A stretch of 64,000 nucleotides of DNA, from positions 14,885,001 through 14,949,000 of the forward strand of contig OU015567.1 of assembly GCA_907165135.1 (NCBI GenBank). The letters are read 5' to 3'. The position numbers were made by a program, and so were the translations under genes. Below, in pieces: positions 34,521-46,160 of the stretch. The notes beneath the pieces were generated by a model. The model was not told the origin of the DNA and did no database searches. It worked only from the letters and a program-made list of their open reading frames with translations. Numbering within the stretch: position 1 is the first letter of the stretch; every line of letters starts with the position of its first letter. Source of the DNA: Oikopleura dioica (Eukaryota > Chordata > Appendicularia > Copelata > Oikopleuridae).

Positions 34521-34771
34521 TTATTGATTATTTTTTGAAAAAATATTTTTCAAAAACGTTTTGTTCCATGGAAAACCGGTTTCCATTTCGCCTTTTTTAT
34601 CTTTCTCCACAAATGGATAATATTTTTCGAAGATGAGCTTTTCATTTTTCTTATCTTTAGAATAAATGTGAAGTCGAGTTTTCCGCTGGATCATTATCGC
34701 CAGTGCACAGCAACTTTTCGCGGTTTCTTGTCACAAGCGATAGCACTGACCGCCTTGTCCTGATATGGACG
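34521..34771 (-). CDS. Unidentified gene, two 3' exons
   Basis: Minus strand. Exon 34771-34699 encodes RPYQDKAVSAIACDKKPRKV and AVHW. Exon 34654-34521 encodes KKNEKLIFEKYYPFVEKD, then GEMETGFPWNKTFLKNIFSK with a TAA stop that overlaps AATAAA. A 44-base intron with GA-AG borders (34698-34655) joins the two in frame. The conserved-looking, non-repetitive composition suggests a real protein. The 5' part is not found: further upstream lie a (TATAA)n microsatellite and a fold-back. It ends 295 bases before the start of the next minus-strand gene, which is a tandem arrangement. Family not recognised. Confidence 0.45.
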
Positions 34772-34855
34772 CTAGAATCACGTCATGAATCCGCGAAGTC
34801 TGATTCTAGGATTTAAGTGGCTCAACTTTTGTTCAACAAAAGTATTTTTTTCTTA

Positions 34856-34960
34856 TATAATATAATATAATATAATATAATATAATATAATATAATATAA
34901 TATAATATAATATAATATAATATAATATAATATAATATAATATAATATAATATACTATAA
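34856..34960. repeat. (TATAA)n microsatellite
   Basis: About twenty perfect TATAA pentamers, ending in a TACTATAATAAAG variant. Confidence 0.97.
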
Positions 34961-35037
34961 TAAAGGGGGAGTCCAAGATAAGGGACTTTTTAAAATAAGG
35001 AACGAAGGGTTGGGAATCCGTTAAAATAGAGACCCCC

Positions 35038-35629
35038 AGGATGAATGAAAATGACATTCTCGGGACCAAATCCTGACCCCCATGTTTTTGTGCTCATCTG
35101 AAAGCCCGTGATCTGGGGAGTCGAATGGTATAGGTTTCGGGTCTTAGTCATCAGAAATGACGTCATAGGGCCTCTGTGATTGGTTGGAAACAACCGACAC
35201 CTGTAACTATTAAGTTTGCTGATAAAAGTATGCTGATTTTGGGCTCATTCGAAAGAGCAGGTCGAGATCTACTAGCGGGGCACATGCGGGAGGAATAATT
35301 CCCAGCGGAAAAATTCAAGAGCCACCTAACCACGTGGTCAAAAATTGAAAACCGGTTGGTTGACCCAGATTTGTAGGCCCGCTAGTAGATTTTGAGCTGC
35401 GCTTTCGAATGAGCCCAAAATCAATATAGGTTCCTATATTCAATTAAAAACTAGCGGTAGCTATAGGTTAACCCCATACGGCCCTTCAATTATCCATAAT
35501 GACGTCATTTCCGATGACTCAGCCCCAGAATTATATATCATTCGAATCCTCAGAGCACGGGCTTTCACATAAGCACAAGAAACCTGAGGGTTGGATTTTG
35601 CCCCGAGAATGTTATTTACATTCATCCCC
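35038..35629. mobile_element. 590-bp fold-back with CRE motifs
   Basis: Inverted arms: GGATGAATGAAAATGACATT at left pairs with AATGTTATTTACATTCATCC at right. GGGCTCATTCGAAAG pairs with CTTTCGAATGAGCCC. Both arms include AATGACGTCAT, the cAMP-response-element core TGACGTCA. Non-coding. Confidence 0.8.
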
Positions 35630-35673
35630 AATTAATAAAAAATGACATAATCACCATAAACAGTTACACATAG

Positions 35674-36210
35674 CCGCTGTCACGTTTTGAGTCGGAAAAT
35701 CGCCTCGCCACAAAGGCGGATCAGCTGGTCTCTTGCGCGACTGATCGCATCAACCTTCCGGCGAACTTGTTGCACAATCCCCATGAAAGCATCCAATACC
35801 TCAGTAAACTAACGGAAGGCGAAGACTCGTGATACTAGAAGAGAGGCATCCGAAACGCGCGGAACGTTGCTTGAACAAAGTTATTAGGAGTTTAGAAACA
35901 TTCGCGACACACTTTGCGCGAATTTTTGGTTTTCGCGAGGAGAACAACGCGGTTGCAACGCACCTAGCGCCAGATGATTGGAGACACTTCACATCAAAGA
36001 TGAGGTTCAAGGTACTCTGCCATACAGAAAATTTGAAATTCCGATTCTGCTAAATTCAATCAAGTTCAAAAATTTTTGAAAGACTCAAAAAGTTGATTTT
36101 TTCGCTAGGTTGTGAAATACTTGAAGGCTGGAATAGACGACTTCTCGGAAGGAGCCGTCAAATTAGCATCAGAAATGCTAAGAGGATTAAATCGGAAATA
36201 CCGCAATTGA
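35674..36210 (+). CDS. Unidentified helical protein, three 3' exons
   Basis: Exons 35674-35803, 35839-36012 and 36109-36210 join in frame (GT-AG) and end in TGA. The first intron (35804-35838) would be only 35 bases, GTAAAC...ACTAG, with a CTAAC branch-like motif. Coding reads FESENRLATKADQLVSCATD, then ERHPKRAERCLNKVIRSLET and LAPDDWRHFTSKMRFK, then VVKYLKAGIDDFSEGAVKLA and SEMLRGLNRKYRN. Mostly amphipathic helix. There is no in-frame ATG; exon 1 starts after an AG acceptor (CACATAG|CC), so upstream exons must lie beyond the fold-back or this is a broken gene. No clear AATAAA follows. Family unknown. Confidence 0.45.
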
Positions 36211-36616
36211 TGGTTCAATGGCAAGAGGAAAATTATTCATTTTTCGGCGACCTCTAACATCGAGGTCTGGCGGAGGGCATTTTGTTCTAATAAGAATTGA
36301 ACACTTCCGTCATTTATTTTCAATCGACTAAAAGATACAGTGGTTATAGAAGTTATATTTCCATAATCCCCGAAATGGGTATATTTGCTCGAATACGGGT
36401 CTTAACCCAGTACCGGAGCTTATCTTCCGAATTGTTGCGTCAGGGGATGATCTTTGGAATGAAGCCGCCACAAGGGAAGTAGAAAGGAAATTCTAGCTCT
36501 AAAAATTGGAAAAACAATGCAACTTTTGGTGGCTTTAGAAAAACTGCTGAAAAGCTGCATTTTTGGTTCATCCAGAAATTGCAAAGAAAAGGCTTTTGAA
36601 GATTCTCAAAGAAAAA

Positions 36617-36797
36617 CTGGCCTTGGCAACCTGTGTAGAAAACCTGAGTCAGGGTTCTGAAAGATCGTTGATAAAAGCCGCACAGCGGCTTTTTAAAAAT
36701 CAAAGCCGCGGAGCGGCTTTAGCAACACTACTCTATCAATCTACTTATTCAACTAGTCAGGGACCCTGACTCAGGTTTTCCATACAGGCCGAGCCAA
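36617..36797. mobile_element. Family A MITE
   Basis: CTGGCCTTGGCAACCTGTGT at left with TGAGTCAGGGTT; CCCTGACTCAGGTTTTCC and AGGCCGAGCCAAG at right. GCCGCACAGCGGC and GCCGCGGAGCGGC hairpins. Confidence 0.82.
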
Positions 36798-37138
36798 GTT
36801 AAAAAGCTGAGTAAGAGATTGGAGAAAGGATCTTCTAAGTAACGTGAACATGTCTCGAATCGAATTTGAACAGCTCAGTTTCGCAAAAAGAGGCTCCATT
36901 TCTCAATGTTTTGGTCAGCGTGCAATTAAAGCGCGATTCAACTTAATCCGGCAGAACGTGTTAAAGGTCCCTTCCTAGCTGGTCGGTGCGCGATCGCGAT
37001 TTCATGATATTTTATTTTCCAGCGATGGCCATTTTACAAACCACGTGAAAGTTTAGATAATCGCGGCTTTATACACCGAGTAACATAAAGGCCAGTTTTA
37101 GAAAATTTCTCCAAAGACGGTACTTTCCTCTTTCATGC

Positions 37139-37404
37139 TTGCCTTGGTAAAAAACTGTGTAGAAAACCTGAGTAAGGGCGGCTTCGTACTTTAAAATGCC
37201 GCTACGAGGCTTTTCATAAATTCTGTTTTAAACCCTGACTCAGGTTTTAACTCAGGCTGCCTCAGAAGCCTAGTCTGGGCTCGGCAACCTGTGTAGAAAA
37301 CCTGAGTCAGGGTCTAAAACAGAATTTATGAAAAGCCGCGTAGCGGCATTTTAAAGAACGAAGCCGTCCTTACTCAGGTTTTCTACACAGGTTTCCAAGC
37401 CAAG
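37139..37404. mobile_element. Two family A copies head to head
   Basis: Copy 37139-37275 and copy 37276-37404 are reverse complements of each other, including the idiosyncratic ATAAATTCTGTTTTA or TAAAACAGAATTTAT segment and a half-lost AACGAAGCCG part. So one copy arose as an inverted duplicate of the other, giving a 266-base palindrome. Confidence 0.8.
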
Positions 37405-37910
37405 AGCCCAGGTTAAAATTTTGGATAGAAGTAGAAATGGATTGTTTTGCAAAAATCGAGTACTTGATCTAATGTGCATAATTTACTCTTTTTAGAGCAA
37501 ATTTGTGGAAACGAGCTCCAAGTGCGTTTTTGGAAAAGAGCTCACTTTGGCGAATCGATCCTGGATGCCACTTGAGATGGTTGGTTGTCTAAACATGAGT
37601 CTTTCTTGAAAGCGGCCATAATTTGACACAGCTGGACTAATTACGCCATTCAAAGCTAAACATTAAAGATGCTGCTCTTCGGGACTTTGGCATGCTTCTT
37701 GAGTGAACTGGAGCTCACAGAAATGAATAATAATGAATTTGGAGTATTGGCAAAACGAGTTAGATGGAGTGCGCAGTCTTGCACAACCACTTCTCTTTAC
37801 CTTTCAAAAGTTACTCGGCAAAAGTGACCAAGAAATGCATCGAATCCAAAATTGTTTCACTGGAAAGATTTTCAATTGAAAAACAGGCAGTTTGCGTAAA
37901 AAACTGAGAT

Positions 37911-38034
37911 GGGCTCAGAAACCTGTGTAGAAAACCTGAGTTAGGGTCTGTGAGAGCTCCGCGGCTTTTGATTTTAACCTTTTCAGGCCTTGACTCAGGT
38001 TTTCTACACAGGTTGCCGAGCCCAGAGTAATGGC
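37911..38034. mobile_element. Family A MITE, short copy
   Basis: TGGGCTCAGAAACCTGTGTA at left; CACAGGTTGCCGAGCCCA at right; one CTCCGCGGC remnant in the centre. Confidence 0.8.
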
Positions 38035-39057
38035 TTATCGTGAATCAATGTTGTAACAAACGACTCAAGAATCAGTTTTACATGTATCATTCTTTCGTCG
38101 TTTCCGCATTGAACATAAGTCCTACACATGTATACCAACGTTAAGACTGATTTAATTGGGAAACAAGAAATGAGTGTGTTGGAGTCGCAATTGTTTGATC
38201 ACTATTGGTGTAACCGTAAATGAAAATCCGGCGTCTCGCAAGCGGTTTGGTCTGATTGAGTTATGTTTTGTTAAATTGTTACAATTAGCCAACGCACCCC
38301 AAAACAGTTTCTTACGTCGCTGGGGCAAATTACTCGATTGATTAGATGTGATAATTTGGTTTCAGCTCGACTCATCAGATAAACGAAGTGCATAAATATA
38401 GATCATAACACATCTACGCTTTTGTATAATCAGATACAGATATTGTTGGATAAACCGTTGTTCTGACGGATTTTACGCAAAGGTTCAAAATCGTAAAATT
38501 AATTGCCTATTAATTGAATGTAAATATTATTAAATGTTTATTGCTCAAAACTCTAATTGTTTTATGGTTATCATTTTGTCGAGATTTTATATTCACGAGT
38601 TTCATCTAGCAAATTCTTACAGTGAAATTTAAGTTTTCTCATTTTTTTTCATTTTTGCTCTGATGGCTCAGGATGGGTCCGGATGAGTGTTATATGATAA
38701 ATATTATGATAAGTGATCATCAGCAATCAAAATCATGCAAAGAAACCCTAGTTACGTCGACATAAAGAAAAATCAGATTTTGACCTCATGTGACCTCAGG
38801 TGACCTTTTATGACCCCAAGTCACATGTTAAAATGATCAGTGGATCATGGGCTTTCTTTTGATATATTATTCATCCCTTTAAGAGGATGATAAAAAATTC
38901 GATTTTCCCACTGTGCACCCCCTACCTATAAACGAAATGACTCTTCGCGCATCATATTTTTTAGTTAATTCAAAACAAATACCAAAGGCGAATATCCTCC
39001 AGTGCGCCTTTGTTTGATCTCACGCAAGTTTTCGCCTGTATTTTCAAAGGTCTTAAA
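38035..39057. other. Region upstream of the coiled-coil gene
   Basis: A+T-rich with no exon support. No convincing TATA box close to the 39058 ATG. Confidence 0.4.
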
Positions 39058-40149
39058 ATGTCGTCCCAAACATCAGATGAAAGTGATCAACCCTCACTCG
39101 TTTATAGTGACGTCACAGATACAACTCCGAGAGATTTTGTGCCTCCTCCTGCTATCAATCAAGGTATTAAATGTGAAACTCTTCCAGTGATTTTATGTGA
39201 GAAGCATAAATTGGCGATATATTATGTAAAACTACGCAATGTAAAAACCTTTTAAAATTTAAGCAGTAATGAATGCGGATATATCAGCTATGATTGAGCA
39301 AAAACTTCAAGAAAAATTAACCCCTATGTGGATCAAAATAAGCAATGCTGATCGAGATCGTCACCGGATGAAAGAAAATTATAAAATTCTTGAAATCGAA
39401 AATCGTCGACTTCGCGAAAAAATTGAAAAACTTGAGCACACTATCGAAAACCGAGAAGCCTCGATGTTGCAAATACAAAAAGAAATGGACGAAATAACTC
39501 GTTCTCTCGAAGAGTTACAGAAAGATGTCTTCTCAAGAACAAGAATGCTTGAAGCTAAAATTATGGACCTACAAATGATGCATAGAAGGCCGGCGTATCG
39601 TCAACAACTCAGTCGACGGAACACTCCAATAAACCCTATTACTGCCGTGTTGAGTACCGGGTTTTCTAGACTTTTATCCTTTCGCCGTCCAGGATCCTTC
39701 ATCCAGGATGAAGAAGAACAATCAGAAAGCCCAACGACGGGACTTGATTATAACTTCGATTTTGAGTCGCAAATTCGTGAAGAACTTAAAATTTTGGCTC
39801 CTGATGCTAGTCGACTTGTTGTAGAGGTAATATAACAGAATCACAATAAAATAGTATTTCTTCAATTCAGCTCAATCTTGGAAAACCTATTCGTTTATGC
39901 GAAGAAAATTGGATATTTGAGTTGTCAGTTTTTCCAAAGAGAGAAATCCGATTAACTATTGCAAGAAGAAATAAACATCAGTGGATTGGTCGACGCTTCA
40001 CTGCGATTTTTGAAGAAAAAGATGGGAATGATCTTAAAAATATTCAACATATTGAGAGTGTGTGCGACAATGAGGAGAGTCTTCCACATGTGAAATACAA
40101 ACTGAAGTTTCCATCCCCACGCTTTAAAGCAACTGTTCTTTTCCAATGA
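39058..40149 (+). CDS. Coiled-coil protein of unknown function, 3 exons
   Basis: Exons 39058-39163, 39267-39826 and 39871-40149 join in frame to 314 codons. Introns are 103 and 44 bases, GT-AG. Residues 1-35 are Ser/Asp-rich (MSSQTSDESDQPSLVYSD). From about residue 36 a charged heptad region (IEQKLQEKLTPMWIKI, ENRRLREKIEKLEHTIENRE, ASMLQIQKEMDEITRSLEEL) predicts a coiled coil to roughly residue 150. An acidic linker (DEEEQSESPTTG) leads to a more globular, beta-rich C-terminal part (RLVVELNLGKPIRLCEENWI, then FELSVFPKREIRLTIARRNK) ending KFPSPRFKATVLFQ. AATAAA at 40150 touches the stop codon. I chose the first in-frame ATG; upstream open sequence has none. Possibly a structural or scaffold protein; family not recognised. 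Confidence 0.8.
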
Positions 40150-42167
40150 AATAAAAAGCTATGTAACAAAGGCTATCTTATATTCGCTTTTGATGATGAT
40201 TTATCCTAAATTATGATGAGATAATTGCAGTTGATTATGGATAGACTTTCTTTTCTGAAAAAACTCCGCGAAGACAGTTCGTCTTTGAGATAAAGTCCTT
40301 TGAGATAAGTTCCATAGACGGCTCGCTGATGCTGCTCGGCAAGAGTCTTTTGAAAACAAGAAGAAGCGAGTCAAGAATTGTGAGAAGAAATATTTTCGAA
40401 CGGTGGTTTAATTGCCCGTGCTTCCGGCCACAGTTGGGGCTCAAGGCGACTTGAAATATCAGAAATTATAAAACTGCGCCAAGCAGAAAAATCTTTCGCG
40501 TTGCATCCGGGATGCTTTAGATGGAGAACAGCGCTTCCCTCTCCGTTCTTTAGAACTACTGTAAACAGGCTTTGAACTTGAATTAGATGGGCGCAATTTT
40601 GAAATGTTGAAAAAATGCACTGGAAAGGTCCTTGAGCGACGTGGAGGAAAATGTCGAAAATGACGAGAATAATCGTCGGCCGCAGCTGCGAGGTTCAACG
40701 AAAATCAAAGCGGGAATAATCACGTGACCTTCGTTGGATTAGCCTCACGTGTTTCGCCCATTCTCGGAAGTTGCCTGTCTTCCTTGACCCGCCAGCTAGT
40801 TTAACCGTGATTCTTAAAGAATTACCATTCCGCCAAAAAAGTGAGCAATAATAGTGTTCGAAATCAACCCTTTTTCGTCGTCAAATCCGTTTGGGTAGTG
40901 TTAGATTGGCGGGAAGCAGGATTTAGCGAATCTGAGTCGAGTCGAACTAAAACCAATTAACCGGATTTCACATCATCTAATCTCGCCTGCGATTAATTCT
41001 AAAATCTAATTCTATAGTCCGTTTTAAATTCAAGTTAAGTTGCTGTTCATTTCTATTTATAGCGAAACTGGGGGCTGATTATGTGATCAGATAAATAGGG
41101 CGCTGTATCTTCTACGAAGCCCTGCTTGGTGTGTTTACCAAAAGAGAAAAAGTACTAAGTAGCCGGACATTCCTGCCCGTTCACTTATCTCACGAGAAAA
41201 AGGAGCTGCTTGTCACGATTTTACGAAAAAATTCTACCCGCCTTCGGGTTGATCCCGCAGCAACTCGGCTTGATCTACTTTGAATAATGATCTAATCTTT
41301 CGAAATCATATATATTTTTTTTAATTAATTTATTTGATAACTTTGATTGTGGGGCAGAACAAAGAAAACAAAGTGATTTTAAGGATCTGAATTTTCATTG
41401 GCCGGTAGGCCAAATAGCGCCATCTTATGGGTCTTTCAAAAATGCACTTCCATTTATTTGCCCGTTAAAGAAGGGATCCCCTTATTTTTTTCTTTTGTCC
41501 TTTTTGCGAAAATCTTTCTGGCCCGTCCCAGTTTTTGCTGACAGATTTTGTCGGGCTGAAATACAATTTGCATTTTTCGTGGGTATCGGATCAGCTGACT
41601 CCTGCGGAAGTCACGTTGCATTGGATATTTTTTTGTTGTTCAAAGATTATCAAATCAATCAGCTAAAATTCTTCGGATACTTACTCCTTTTTTGTTTGAA
41701 ATAATTTTTAAGATAAGCTAAAAGACTATTTTGAAAGAGAGAAATCGGACCGTTCCAACCAATTTGGAGGGGAATAACCATAAATTTGCTTTTCAGAGCG
41801 CTAAATAAAGATCATCACGTGGTTTTCCCCACCCTAGAAAAGTGGGTACCGTCAATTTGCCCCCACGTTGTTCACAATCATTTTTCTTGTGTTTTGTTAC
41901 AAAAAATTACAATTGCCAAAATTTTCCCAAAATGAAATAATCAAACAGCTGAAATTTTCGGATGAACTTTCGGTGTTGGAATTCGGGGCATTTTACTGCA
42001 AAGGAAGAGAAATGCTGGGTTACGGCATCGAAAGTACCACAAGCATTTTTGACAATTGAAGGGGTTAAATTTTGGTACTTACAGAGGAATGTTAGGATTA
42101 TCTATTATTTTAAGACGCTGAGAGGCCTCTCTGTCTGAGGGATGTAAAAAAGAGATTAATAAGATGG
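40150..42167. other. Intergenic, no firmly supported gene
   Basis: The open frame at 41900-42058 (reads SDELSVLEFGAFYCKGREM) looks protein-like but has no ATG, clear splice sites or poly(A) signal. Minus frames at 40235-40698 show no motif. CATTGGCCGGTAGG near 41399 resembles TTGGCCGGTAGC near 30581, perhaps a further CCAAT-bearing repeat. Confidence 0.35.
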
Positions 42168-42324
42168 GATTGTGTCTGGAACCGACAAAAAAAATTTTGA
42201 TAAATATTGCGTTGAAATTTTCAACCAATCAGAAGCCCGGATTCAGCAAACCGGCAAATCAGAAGCCGAGTAGACGCCCACGCAAAATTTGTCGAAATTT
42301 TTTTGTCGGTTCAAGACACCACCC
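42168..42324. mobile_element. Family C MITE
   Basis: TTGTGTCTGGAACCGACAAA at left, TTTGTCGGTTCAAGACACC at right; AACCAATCAGAAGCC inside. Confidence 0.82.
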
Positions 42325-42354
42325 CAATAAAATAGAGGGTACCCTTAGGAAGAC

Positions 42355-42516
42355 CCAACACTTATTGGGGGTCTCCATTTTAACGGGTTTAAAATTTCTC
42401 ACAAAAAATTTCAGAGATATTAAAGAATGCGTTAAAAAGTGACCCCCTTCAGAAAAATGAAATCCGTTAAAATGGACACCCCTCAGAATCTTTTCCCGTT
42501 GAAATGGGACCCCAAT
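42355..42516. mobile_element. Family D inverted repeat
   Basis: GGGGGTCTCCATTTTAACGG at left and TCCCGTTGAAATGGGACCCC at right, with inner AAATCCGTTAAAATGGACACC. Confidence 0.7.
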
Positions 42517-43155
42517 TTTATTATGAAAACGTGTGCACAAGCCTGAAGAATTCTGATTCCAGGGACACATTCTTGGATTCATTTTAATATTCTCCGTCGA
42601 TTGAATTTTCCAAAACTCGCCAGTTGCATTGAGTGTTTCCACGACAGTTTTATTCCCGAGAGAAACAGTAAATCTTCTTTTTGGAAAAAATGTTTGGCTA
42701 TGTTCTAAACTTATGTCGAAAAGAGAGAGTCTTGAATTTTCTCAAAGTGGAAGCGAAAATGTGAAGAGAAGAGTTTAACACATTGTGGAACATTTCTCGC
42801 AATTCAATAAAAATAACTGGCTTCAAAACACTAATTCGATCATGCAGAATTTTTTTTCATAAAAATGACGCTTCGGGTTAAAATGATCAATCGAATTCGA
42901 GTTCTGCATAAATTTTATTTTAAATTTTAGTTCAAGTTCTTCCCCAAAATTTTATTTTCTCTGAAATGATTTCTAAGATAAGAAACGCAGTAAAAAGTAC
43001 TGCCAATTTGACAGTGTAAACTCTGCATTGTTTGATGAAGCTTATCGACCCTAGCACCCGTATCTCGGGTTCCAAACAAAGCAGTTTCTATTTGCCACGT
43101 TCCTTCCTTAGGAAAAACTCAATGTTCCAGTCGTATTTTAGAGATTCTGAAAGCC

Positions 43156-44585
43156 ATGATCTGCAAGCCTTTGTACATCGCAAAACCCGAGGAAGGGGTC
43201 CGAAAACTCGTCAAAATCGCCTCCAAGAGCGTCAGAACAAATTTGAGCGTCGAGCAGACTTTTGAATACTGCCAGACCTTGTGGCAGATTGCTGAAGACG
43301 CGAGAACGCAAAATGATGAAGAATACGAGTATGTGAATAAATGGGCAATGAACAATACGATTGTCAATTTGAAAATGAAACTTGAAAATACAAATCAAGG
43401 AATTGAAAATCACGTTTGTATCGGACGATTTGGGCCGACAATGGATCGTCTTGAAGTTCTCCGAAAATCCCTGGATAAAAGATACAAGGAGAAAATAGAA
43501 AGACCAACGACCGGACAAACTCGTCCAGATGTTCTTCCGCCGATTTCTCTAACTCCTCGGGCTCCATGCGAGCGAGAAACCTGCAAAAATTTACAACAAC
43601 TTTATCATGATTTAATTAAGCAAAATCAAGAAATATGCAAAGATAAAAACGATGCACTCGAAATGATGCGACAAAGAAACGGAATGCGTAGAAAAACTAA
43701 ACCCGATCACCCTAGCAATAATCGAATTAATCAACTGGAAAAAGAGAAAAAAGATCATCTTTTGACAATACAAGCCTTGCAAGCTACAATCGCGAATCAA
43801 CAAAGACAGATAGATTCTGCTATAGGAAACGACGAAAGCAAGAAATTCAAAGATTTAGTGGAGAAGCAAGGGGAGAGAATCGAAGAACTAGAAAAAGAAG
43901 TTAACAACAAACAAAGAAGAATGGAGATTTATGCCCGTGAAAATGCTGAAAAGGATAAGAGAATTTTATCATGTGAACATATCCTCAAAGATCTTACAGA
44001 AGGACAGAAGAGACAATCTCAACAAAGTGAAAAAAGAATAACTGAACTTCAAAAACTTCTGAGAGAAGAAAATCGGGCATTTACGGATTGCGAGAAGCGT
44101 TTATTTGATGCAAGTCGTGCGCTTGCTGTATTCAGAAATCAAGCGCAAAAAGAAGACAATATTCATTTGAAAACTATAAGAAATCGTGACGAATCAATCA
44201 AAATTCTGAAAAAAAGAATCAACAAATTAGAATTTGATCTTGACTGTAGAAACGAACATGGTGCAAATGAAGATGTTCACGAATTACTAGAAAAACTGCA
44301 AAGACTAGAGGCAATCGAAGAAAAGCTTCTGTGCCAAATCTGCTTCGAGTAAGTTGAATCAACAAAACGTTCTATTAGCAAATCTCCGTTTTCATGGTGA
44401 GCTGCGTTGGTTAATTTTTCTTCAGTGATTACAATGATAAGGAGCACTACTCTGCGACCCTGTCCACGTGTGGGCACGTGTTTGGAAAAACTTGCATTGC
44501 AGAAGCTCTCAGGAGTCAGCAACGATGTCCAATTTGCAACAAAAACGCCACCGCGAGAAATATATTGCGAATTTTTCTTGTGTAA
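43156..44585 (+). CDS. Coiled-coil RING-finger protein (probable E3 ubiquitin ligase)
   Basis: Exon 1 43156-44348 and exon 2 44426-44585 join at donor GA|GTAAGT and acceptor TTCTTCAG to give 450 residues. The ATG (AAAGCCATGA) is the first in the open frame. Residues 1-120 are a folded-looking, Trp-containing N-terminal part (LVKIASKSVRTNLS, YEYVNKWAMNN). About 135-390 is long charged coiled coil (NRINQLEKEKKDHLLTIQAL, GERIEELEKEVNNKQRRMEI, ESIKILKKRINKLEFDLDCR). The C-terminal 60 residues form a C3HC4 RING: LLCQICFD, then STCGHVFGKTCIAEAL, then RCPICNK. The intron splits the RING. RING proteins transfer ubiquitin from an E2; the substrate cannot be told from sequence. AATAAA at 44588 lies three bases after the stop. 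Confidence 0.88.
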
Positions 44586-44830
44586 CAAATAAATAGCAAA
44601 AAAGGGATGAACACGTGAACAGTTACATATCACTCGACTCCTCCCTTACTTATCAACAGATGAGTCTAACGGCCGAATTGGCAAACAGCGGTGACTATCT
44701 CAAGATTTTTTGTAAACTCTCCTAGGAAATTTAAAGCGCCCGAATTTTGTGTCACGTTTTTGATAATGCTCATTTCAATTAATTATTTGTTGTTTCGGAG
44801 TTGTTTGGGCCGACTTTTTTCTTTTATTTT

Positions 44831-45034
44831 TTAGACGAACTTTTGAGTCTTGAAATACGATTTTGGAAGACACGGCAAAGGGAAACTAGAGCAATCAGAA
44901 AGGGTGGATAATTGGAGATATTTCCGGTGGAAGCGAGATTGAAGTGATCTTCTTTTTGGACTGAAAGCTGAAAGGCCGATCCGATTCTTGGCCAAATGTC
45001 GTCTCTTCCGATTGAGCCTGTTAGTCAGGCTCAT
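44831..45034 (-). CDS. Small basic ORF with adjacent poly(A) signal
   Basis: Minus-strand ATG frame of 67 residues, MSLTNRLNRKRRHLAKNRIG at the start and PCLPKSYFKTQKFV at the end, very Arg/Lys/Ser-rich. AATAAA follows the stop by a few bases (plus 44823-44828). It converges on the RING gene. No recognised domain; could be a chance frame. Confidence 0.3.
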   Translation of the reverse strand: MSLTNRLNRKRRHLAKNRIGLSAFSPKRRSLQSRFHRKYLQLSTLSDCSSFPLPCLPKSYFKTQKFV

Positions 45035-45560
45035 TACTTCCGCTCCAGGGATTTTATCAACGTTTTTGCCCGTTTGAAATTGCCTTATTGTTCAACCCTC
45101 TTTTTTGGCTGCGAGAAAATTGATGACGAGCAAAAAGCCCTACCGAATTAGTCGCGGATAAATCAAATGTAAAAATAATCCGGAGAGCTTGGAGCGCTGA
45201 TTCATAACACGACTTTTAAGCGCTATAAATATCCTTTTCCCCCAAGCTTACTCGCTCTAAACAGTCTTATGCAACATTACTTTACTGTATGCATGTTGTT
45301 AGTACACTGCCCCGGCCTAGTCAGCCTTGGCGACTTCTATCAAGTGTTGAGAAAAGCGTAAAATTGCCGATTGTATAAATTATTCAAAATTGTCCCCAGC
45401 CAACCGGTTGGTTTTGTGAAAGCAGCGCGGTTGGAATTCGAAATTTCCATCAGCAACAGAGCCCATTTAATTAGACTCATGGTAATTGATCTAATCACTC
45501 ATAGAAATAAAAATTACCCATCAAGTAATTTAACTAAAATTACTTTTTAAAGAAATTCAA

Positions 45561-45654
45561 GAAAATCTGAGTCAGGGCTTTGTCAGGGTTAGAGATTGGG
45601 TTAGACTCTTTTAAGACCCTGACTCAGGTTTTATTCACAGGTTGTCGAGCCTCG
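45561..45654. mobile_element. Family A MITE, short copy
   Basis: AAAATCTGAGTCAGGG at left; CCCTGACTCAGGTTTTATTC with CACAGGTTGTCGAGCC at right. The left outer end is decayed. Confidence 0.65.
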
Positions 45655-46160
45655 ATAAGGGTGTGTCGTCTCTTCTTTTCTTAGAAAAAGGGAGTTACCT
45701 AAAAAGTCGACAGTTATCCCCTTAGTGTCGTTCAATTGGACACGATAATCTTAGGGGAGGCTTCATTTTCTGAAATTTGACGTGCTACACTTGTAAAATT
45801 AACCTATTTCAAGTGATCCAAAAATGACTTAGCAGATCCAACTGTAATGAAATAACGAAAAATGCCCCTATCCGACCTTAAAGCCACAAATTCATCAAAA
45901 ATTCTCACTGTGATGATCCTTCACGATGCAAAATACCGATTTTCTAAAATCTCATTTTTCGCATTCTCCGGAAATTGAAGATTTCCACGTTTATGCTAGG
46001 GAAATTCCGCGACCCTATTTTCCGCTTTTGGCTAATCAGGGTTTTAGATATTCTCAAACATCATCATTTTTAGAGCTTAAATATTTAACCCGCGGTAATT
46101 GATCGTTTTAAAACATCAGCCTTAGGGGTGAATTCTCAGAAGTTCATTTTTACGTATTTT
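45655..46160. other. Intergenic, nothing recognised
   Basis: A+T-rich, no exon or repeat that I can assign. Confidence 0.5.

Noticed and set aside
35829-36053. Read-through frame past 36012
   Set aside because: The stretch after FTSKMRFK is intron: donor AAG|GTACTC and acceptor CGCTAG restore a better coding frame.
41900-42058. Methyltransferase-like reading (SDELSVLEFGAFYCKGREM)
   Set aside because: No ATG, splice sites or poly(A) signal that would make it an exon; resemblance rests on a few residues.
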